A stretch of DNA of 10,212 nucleotides from Chlamydiia bacterium (GTDB lineage: Bacteria; Chlamydiota; Chlamydiia; Chlamydiales; FEN-1388): assembly GCA_028293095.1 (NCBI GenBank), contig JAQGPK010000020.1, positions 1-10,212 of the forward strand, given 5' to 3'. The position numbers and the translations under genes are program-made. The notes under the pieces were generated by a model that worked only from the letters and a program-made list of their open reading frames with translations, ran no database searches and was not told the DNA's origin. Below are positions 6,583-10,212 of this stretch, in pieces; the first letter of the stretch is position 1, and every line of letters begins with the position of its first letter.

Positions 6583-7425
6583 ATGGAACGTAAAGCGATT
6601 GTCCCGAATGTCTTCACTGCATTTTCTCTCTCTTGTGGTCTTTTTGTTATTTTCAAAATGAGCATGCTACAGCCAGGCGCTGTCACATACCATAATGTAT
6701 TTGTGAGCGCTTGTATTTTAATGCTGGCAGCTTTTCTTGATCTCATGGATGGCGCTATTGCAAGAGCGATGAAAGTGGAGTCAGAGTTTGGAACCGTCTT
6801 TGATTCTATGTCGGATGCTGTCTCTTTTGGGATTGCGCCGGCTGTTCTTGTGTTAAAAACACTTTCTGTACAACCTGCTACTTTTCTCTCATTTCTGATT
6901 GTCTGTAGTGCAATGGTTTATGCGATTTCTGGAGTTCTTCGTCTTGTGCGCTATACTGTAACAAGTCACCAAATTCAGGGTGATAAAGAGAAAATGGCTC
7001 AGGCAAAGGCAAATTTTACAGGGATACCTATAACTGCTGCAGCGCCTATTGCCACATCTACGATTCTTTTATTAGTGTCTGATGAGTTTAATAACTTGTG
7101 CGCTATATCAAGTACGACGCGTGTTGTGGTTGCAGCTTCGGTACTCTTTATTCTTGGATTCTTTATGGTATCGCGTTGGAAATTTCCAAGTGTTAAGACG
7201 CTGCGTATTCGTGTGAGTTCATTTAGCGTACTTTTATTTACAACATTGATAGCAGCAGTAGTTCTATTTGGTGCAGTGCACCACTTTCCGCTAGTTTTTG
7301 CAGGGCTGACTTGGTCTTACTTTGTCGTCTCTCTTGTGCTATCTGCAGTGCGTATTGTCTCTGGAAAAAGGCTTCAGGCTCTTGAGGATTTTGAGCCAGA
7401 ATCAGAAGAGGATGAAATTTCATAA
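6583..7425 (+). CDS. pssA: CDP-diacylglycerol--serine O-phosphatidyltransferase (phosphatidylserine synthase)
   Basis: 280 residues. The CDP-alcohol phosphatidyltransferase signature is complete: D53, D56-G57, A60-R61, G70, D74 and D78 (DLMDGAIAR, then FGTVFDSMSD). With the N-terminal VPNVFTAFSLSCGLF, this matches the integral-membrane (Bacillus-type) PssA subfamily, which joins CDP-diacylglycerol and serine to give phosphatidylserine, the precursor of phosphatidylethanolamine. Six or more hydrophobic spans follow, including extra ones after residue 180 (VVVAASVLFILGFFMV, SVLLFTTLIAAVVLF, FVVSLVLSAVRIV). The C-terminus is acidic (EDFEPESEEDE). The ATG at 6583 has only a weak AGG upstream. It probably shares a transcript with the HIT gene. 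The last 52 bases overlap the 3' end of the convergent LexA-like gene. From memory, C. trachomatis CT826 is the homologue. Confidence 0.92.
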   Translation: MERKAIVPNVFTAFSLSCGLFVIFKMSMLQPGAVTYHNVFVSACILMLAAFLDLMDGAIARAMKVESEFGTVFDSMSDAVSFGIAPAVLVLKTLSVQPATFLSFLIVCSAMVYAISGVLRLVRYTVTSHQIQGDKEKMAQAKANFTGIPITAAAPIATSTILLLVSDEFNNLCAISSTTRVVVAASVLFILGFFMVSRWKFPSVKTLRIRVSSFSVLLFTTLIAAVVLFGAVHHFPLVFAGLTWSYFVVSLVLSAVRIVSGKRLQALEDFEPESEEDEIS

Positions 7426-7994
7426 GATCGTAAAAGGGCAATGAGAACGCCATGAATGTGTTCGCTCTCTTGTTCTTTTGAGAAGTTGCAGATTGTTACA
7501 ACCTGTTCTGGATTTGTAACGACAATGATCTCGCCTGCTTTTGCAGTGTCACGCACTTCAATAATAATCAAATCATCCTGCCTGATATGCTCTTCAAGAA
7601 AAGAGTCATCTTTAATTAAAAATCCATAGCAAGGGAGCTCTGTCTTGATTAGAGATGAAGGGGCAAGGGTCTCTTCCATTTTAGCAAAGAGTTCCATCTT
7701 TTTCCCTTTAGCAAGAGCGCCAATGATGGGAACGCGCTTTCCTATGCGCTCCTCTTTTTGAATCTTGCTCTCTGTAGAGGGCTCTTCGACAGGCTGTAGT
7801 GAGCGCCATTTTTGATCGATCTTTTGCAGATACCCTTTACTCTCGAGACTCTTCATGTGTTTGAATGCAGAGGCAACGGATGCAAAGCCAAACGCTTGCA
7901 TCAGCTCGCGGCAACTTGGTGAGTAGCCATGAGAGAGGAAGAAGGTGCTTATATAGGTAAGAATTTCAGCTTGACGTTTCGTTAAATTCTTCAT
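7374..7994 (-). CDS. LexA-like regulator, apparently lacking the catalytic lysine and normal cleavage site
   Basis: 206 residues. The N-terminal winged helix-turn-helix (1-67) is typical of LexA: LTKRQAEILTYI, GYSPSCRELMQAFGF, AFKHMKSLESKGYL. The C-terminal S24-like domain starts at VPIIGALAKG (88-97), aligning with E. coli VPLVGRVAAG, so the scissile Ala-Gly would be K96-G97. The catalytic Ser position is S131 (DDSF instead of GxSM), and D141 and G154 keep the family spacing. The lysine expected 37 residues after the Ser is absent: I168 or C169. Self-cleavage by the known Ser-Lys mechanism therefore looks unlikely. The Ser-rich tail (SSSSDSGSKSSRA) lies in the overlap with pssA. The start is fixed by a TGA codon directly before the ATG; its ribosome binding site is poor. 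It lies 13 bases after the PAP2 gene and is probably co-transcribed. A non-cleavable repressor or repurposed regulator is possible. Confidence 0.82.
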   Translation of the reverse strand: MKNLTKRQAEILTYISTFFLSHGYSPSCRELMQAFGFASVASAFKHMKSLESKGYLQKIDQKWRSLQPVEEPSTESKIQKEERIGKRVPIIGALAKGKKMELFAKMEETLAPSSLIKTELPCYGFLIKDDSFLEEHIRQDDLIIIEVRDTAKAGEIIVVTNPEQVVTICNFSKEQESEHIHGVLIALLRSYEISSSSDSGSKSSRA

Positions 7995-8007
7995 TCAATG
8001 ATCTTAG

Positions 8008-8796
8008 TTACGATCCTTTAGAAGGATTTGTAGTGCTTTTTTTGGTAGAAAGCAAGCGAGGGATGATTTTGTAATCAAATACAAGCCAGTCAACAAAGTA
8101 GGCAGTCTCCCACATCAAAAGCGCTGCGAAAAGAACATCAGAGAGAAAATGGCCACCTTGTACAATCCTTGCCATGGATAAAAAGATTCCAAGGCCTCCT
8201 CCTGCTATAATTCCGATACTTTTGAGTAAGGGGCTTTTATAACGTCGACCAAGGAAATATAAGCAGAAAAAATAAAAACCACAGGTAGAATGTCCGGAAG
8301 GAAAGGATTTCGATGGCTCTGGTGCAGGGGTGATTCTGGGAATATAGTAAGGACGGAAGTCTTGTTTGCCGCCAAATTCGATAATATGGCGAGGACGCGG
8401 TCTACCCCAGGTTTCTTTGAGGAGTTGGTGAGTGATAATGCCAGCCCCAATAATCATGCAGAGACTTAATGTAAGAGATACAGCTCTCATCTTCTGTAGT
8501 TTTGGGATATAGAAAGATAAAAGAAAAATGAGCGTTGCGATGCCGCAGGTAAGCTGTGAAGGGATGCAGCCATGTTTATACATTACGTCAAAGAAAGAGT
8601 TTGAGGAGAAGCCGGTATGGACACTTGAGGGATCGCCTGCGATATTTGTGTAATAGGTCCAGCGTGCAATGGCCATGTCGAGCTCTGGCGTAAAAGGAGT
8701 AATTGCAAACATGATGAGAATGGGGATAAGCCAAAGGGCATTTCTTCTGAGAAAGCTCACTGATAATTTCCTTAATCTTCTTTTTAAGATTATCAA
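8008..8796 (-). CDS. PAP2-family membrane phosphatase (lipid phosphatase, possibly LpxE-like)
   Basis: 262 residues with about six membrane spans (near 20-36, 82-98, 105-123, 170-184, 192-208 and 221-238). All three phosphatase motifs are present: K127-x6-R134-P135 (KETWGRPRP), P166-S-G-H169 (SFPSGHS), and R210-x5-H216-x3-D220 (ARIVQGGHFLSD). H169 and H216 are the expected proton donor and nucleophile. Between motifs 1 and 2 the segment IEFGGKQDFRPY recalls the lipid A 1-phosphatase (LpxE) subgroup, but undecaprenyl-diphosphate or phosphatidate phosphatases cannot be excluded. The active site would face the periplasm. The listed start is a TTG with AGG five bases upstream. A GTG at 8760 has AAGGA eight bases upstream and would remove only the basic leader MIILKRRLRKLS; it may be the true start. 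The LexA-like gene follows 13 bases downstream. Confidence 0.88.
   Translation of the reverse strand: MIILKRRLRKLSVSFLRRNALWLIPILIMFAITPFTPELDMAIARWTYYTNIAGDPSSVHTGFSSNSFFDVMYKHGCIPSQLTCGIATLIFLLSFYIPKLQKMRAVSLTLSLCMIIGAGIITHQLLKETWGRPRPRHIIEFGGKQDFRPYYIPRITPAPEPSKSFPSGHSTCGFYFFCLYFLGRRYKSPLLKSIGIIAGGGLGIFLSMARIVQGGHFLSDVLFAALLMWETAYFVDWLVFDYKIIPRLLSTKKSTTNPSKGS
8761..8795. repeat. Nested inverted repeats at the 5' end of the PAP2 gene
   Basis: TGATAAT (8761-8767) pairs with ATTATCA (8789-8795), and TAATCTT (8773-8779) pairs with AAGATTA (8786-8792) around a six-base loop. The two pairs share bases and cannot form at the same time in full. The element directly precedes the alternative GTG start at 8760 and contains its AAGGA, so it could act as an operator or as an RNA hairpin hiding the ribosome binding site. 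It may also reflect AT-rich coding sequence. Confidence 0.3.
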
Positions 8797-8840
8797 TTAT
8801 ACCTGTAATCTGATTTTGGGTATATGGTGTATCTCCTCAA

Positions 8841-8869
8841 ATTATATTTTTCTTCTCTTCTTTTTATAA
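8841..8869 (-). promoter_or_regulatory. Candidate promoter of the PAP2/LexA-like operon
   Basis: On the minus strand, TTATAA (8864-8869; 4 of 6 consensus) and a perfect TATAAT (8841-8846) are 17 bases apart. A second TATAAT lies at 8796-8801 but has no -35 of its own. The first would give a leader of about 40 bases before the TTG, or about 75 before the GTG. Confidence 0.38.
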
Positions 8870-8910
8870 GGAGAGTGTATATTGTAGCTTTGATTTTTGA
8901 ATGAGGCTGT

Positions 8911-10200
8911 ATGCTCTATATCCTTGCCGCTATCGTAGTAAGCTGTTTATTTTTTTATCTTTACAGAGAGGCAACGTCAAATCTAGAGAAGGCGCTTCTT
9001 TCGAAGACAAATGAGCTTCAGGATATGAAGCTTCAAAATATGGAGCTGAAAACGCGCCTTGAAGAGGAAAGAAGGAGCTCAGATGAAAAGATTGATCTCT
9101 TGATGCAAGCCCAAGAGGCGATGAAAACATCTTTTAAAGCGCTGTCATCTGATGCACTTAAGTGGAATCAAACGACCTTTTTTGAACTTGCTAAGGAAAC
9201 TTTTGATAAATACCAGATTGGCATGAATCATCAAATGCGTGAGAAAGAGGTCGCCATTGATGGCCTGATGAAGCCTTTACGTGAGTCTTTAGAAAAGGTA
9301 GATGGAAAAATTCAAGAGCTTGAAAAATCAAGAATAGGCGCCTACGCTGGGATTACAGAGCAGCTCAAAGCACTGGCCTCCACACAAGTGCAACTACATG
9401 GCGAAACATCCAATCTTGTGAAAGCTCTCCGTATGCCAAATGTGCGTGGAAAATGGGGCGAAATACAACTCAGGCGTGTTGTTGAAATGGCGGGGATGGT
9501 TGAGCATTGTGATTTTGTGACACAAGTCTCTGAGAATGCTGATAGTGGTGGAAGAGTACGTCCTGATCTTATTGTGACCCTGCCAAATGAACGCCTGATC
9601 ATCGTTGATGCAAAGACTCCGCTACAAGCCTATCTTGAAGCAGTGGAGTGTCAAGATGATCTGCTGCGCGCGCAAAAATTGAAAGATCATGCAAGACAAC
9701 TAAGACGCCATCTTCAGCAGCTTGGAGAAAAGGCCTATTTTGAACAATTTCCTAAGACTCCTGAGTTTGTGGTTCTTTTTCTGCCGAGCGAGTCGATTTT
9801 CTATATGGCCCTTGAGCATGATCCTTCTCTGATTGAGTATGGAGTTGAGAGAAAGGTACTGCTAGCAACGCCGACAACTTTAATTGCTCTGTTACGGGCA
9901 GTTGCCTATGGCTGGAGGGAAGAGGTTGTGGCAGAGCATGCTGAAAAGATTTCAGAGCTTGGACGCACCTTATATGATCGCCTTCTGACAGTAGTTTCTC
10001 ATTTTCAGAAGTTAAAGCGCTCTCTGGACTCAACATGTGAGGCTTATAATAAAGTCGCTGGATGTTTTGAAAGCCGGGTGTTAGTGACTGCTCGCCAGTT
10101 TCAAGAGATGGGCATTGGCGATACTAAAAAGGAGCTCGATTCAATCGAGACAATTGAAAAAATCACACATATCTTCTCAGTTGATAATTCTGAAATTTGA
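8911..10200 (+). CDS. rmuC: RmuC-family protein (DNA recombination protein RmuC)
   Basis: 429 residues, near the usual family length. Residues 2-18 form a hydrophobic N-terminal anchor, followed by a long coiled coil (about 20-75, with further helical sequence to about 165). The RmuC domain follows: GKWGEIQLRRVVEMAG (180-195), DFVTQ, VRPDLIVTLP (216-225) and IIVDAKTPLQAY (230-241). The RPD...DAK arrangement matches the PD-(D/E)xK-like nuclease fold predicted for the family. FLPSESIFYMAL and LLATPTTLIALLRAVAYGWR are further family blocks. In E. coli, RmuC limits inversions between short inverted repeats; its biochemical activity is not well established. GAGG lies just before the ATG. The gene is complete, ending 12 bases before the window edge, and is divergent from the PAP2 gene. 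From memory, CT825 is the homologue, next to pssA in C. trachomatis. Confidence 0.92.
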   Translation: MLYILAAIVVSCLFFYLYREATSNLEKALLSKTNELQDMKLQNMELKTRLEEERRSSDEKIDLLMQAQEAMKTSFKALSSDALKWNQTTFFELAKETFDKYQIGMNHQMREKEVAIDGLMKPLRESLEKVDGKIQELEKSRIGAYAGITEQLKALASTQVQLHGETSNLVKALRMPNVRGKWGEIQLRRVVEMAGMVEHCDFVTQVSENADSGGRVRPDLIVTLPNERLIIVDAKTPLQAYLEAVECQDDLLRAQKLKDHARQLRRHLQQLGEKAYFEQFPKTPEFVVLFLPSESIFYMALEHDPSLIEYGVERKVLLATPTTLIALLRAVAYGWREEVVAEHAEKISELGRTLYDRLLTVVSHFQKLKRSLDSTCEAYNKVAGCFESRVLVTARQFQEMGIGDTKKELDSIETIEKITHIFSVDNSEI

Positions 10201-10212
10201 ATTAGTTTCCTC

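Noticed and set aside
8823..8840. Strong GAGGAG on the minus strand downstream of the TATAAT at 8841-8846
   Set aside because: No ATG, GTG or TTG lies at a suitable distance; the only frame would need an ATA start and ends after about ten codons.
8875..8904. Nine-residue mini reading frame (GTG start after AAGGAG) before rmuC
   Set aside because: The Shine-Dalgarno to GTG spacing is only about one base, which is too short, and the peptide has no attenuator-like features.
9342..10036. Long minus-strand open frames within rmuC
   Set aside because: They lie antisense to the conserved RmuC domain and show no recognisable protein motifs or ribosome binding sites.

Overview
The window looks like chromosomal DNA from a chlamydia-related bacterium (phylum Chlamydiota, probably an environmental or amoeba-associated lineage rather than a Chlamydia species). 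This rests on gene content, not on a marker gene. An M16C presequence-protease-like metallopeptidase, pssA and rmuC occur together. From memory, the homologues in Chlamydia trachomatis are the neighbouring genes CT824 (insulinase-family protease), CT825 (RmuC/YigN) and CT826 (pssA). Here the same three genes are spread over 10 kb, with lineage-specific genes between them, several of eukaryotic-like repeat type. No rRNA, tRNA, CRISPR array, insertion sequence or phage gene was seen.

Layout. Positions 1-1506 (minus) hold the N-terminal half of the M16C metallopeptidase, cut by the left edge. After an AT-rich divergent spacer comes an accessory islet (about 1687-5297). Its first gene is a leucine-rich-repeat gene with a Ser-rich N-terminus and an F-box-like segment, interrupted by one in-frame TAG at 2344-2346. 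Next is an orphan coiled-coil/hydrophobic protein (3497-4246). Converging on it is a helical-repeat protein resembling the OPR/HPR/FASTK class (4233-5297, minus). Divergent from that gene, with good opposing promoters at 5348-5449, is a membrane-anchored tandem HIT protein (5482-6546), followed by pssA (6583-7425). Converging on pssA is a minus-strand pair: a PAP2 lipid phosphatase (8008-8796) and a LexA-like regulator (7374-7994). rmuC (8911-10200) runs divergently from the PAP2 gene to the right edge.

How the parts may work together (inference). pssA makes phosphatidylserine and the PAP2 protein removes phosphate from a lipid or lipid A substrate, so the right half has an envelope-lipid theme. 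RmuC and the LexA-like protein suggest a DNA-maintenance theme, but the LexA-like protein lacks the catalytic lysine and the usual Ala-Gly cleavage site. The LRR, coiled-coil and helical-repeat proteins all start with Ser/Thr/Asn-rich N-termini and look like candidate host-directed proteins. The most notable points are the nonsense-interrupted F-box-like/LRR gene, the helical-repeat protein, the HIT duplication with a His-to-Tyr change in its second active site, and the apparently cleavage-deficient LexA-like protein.
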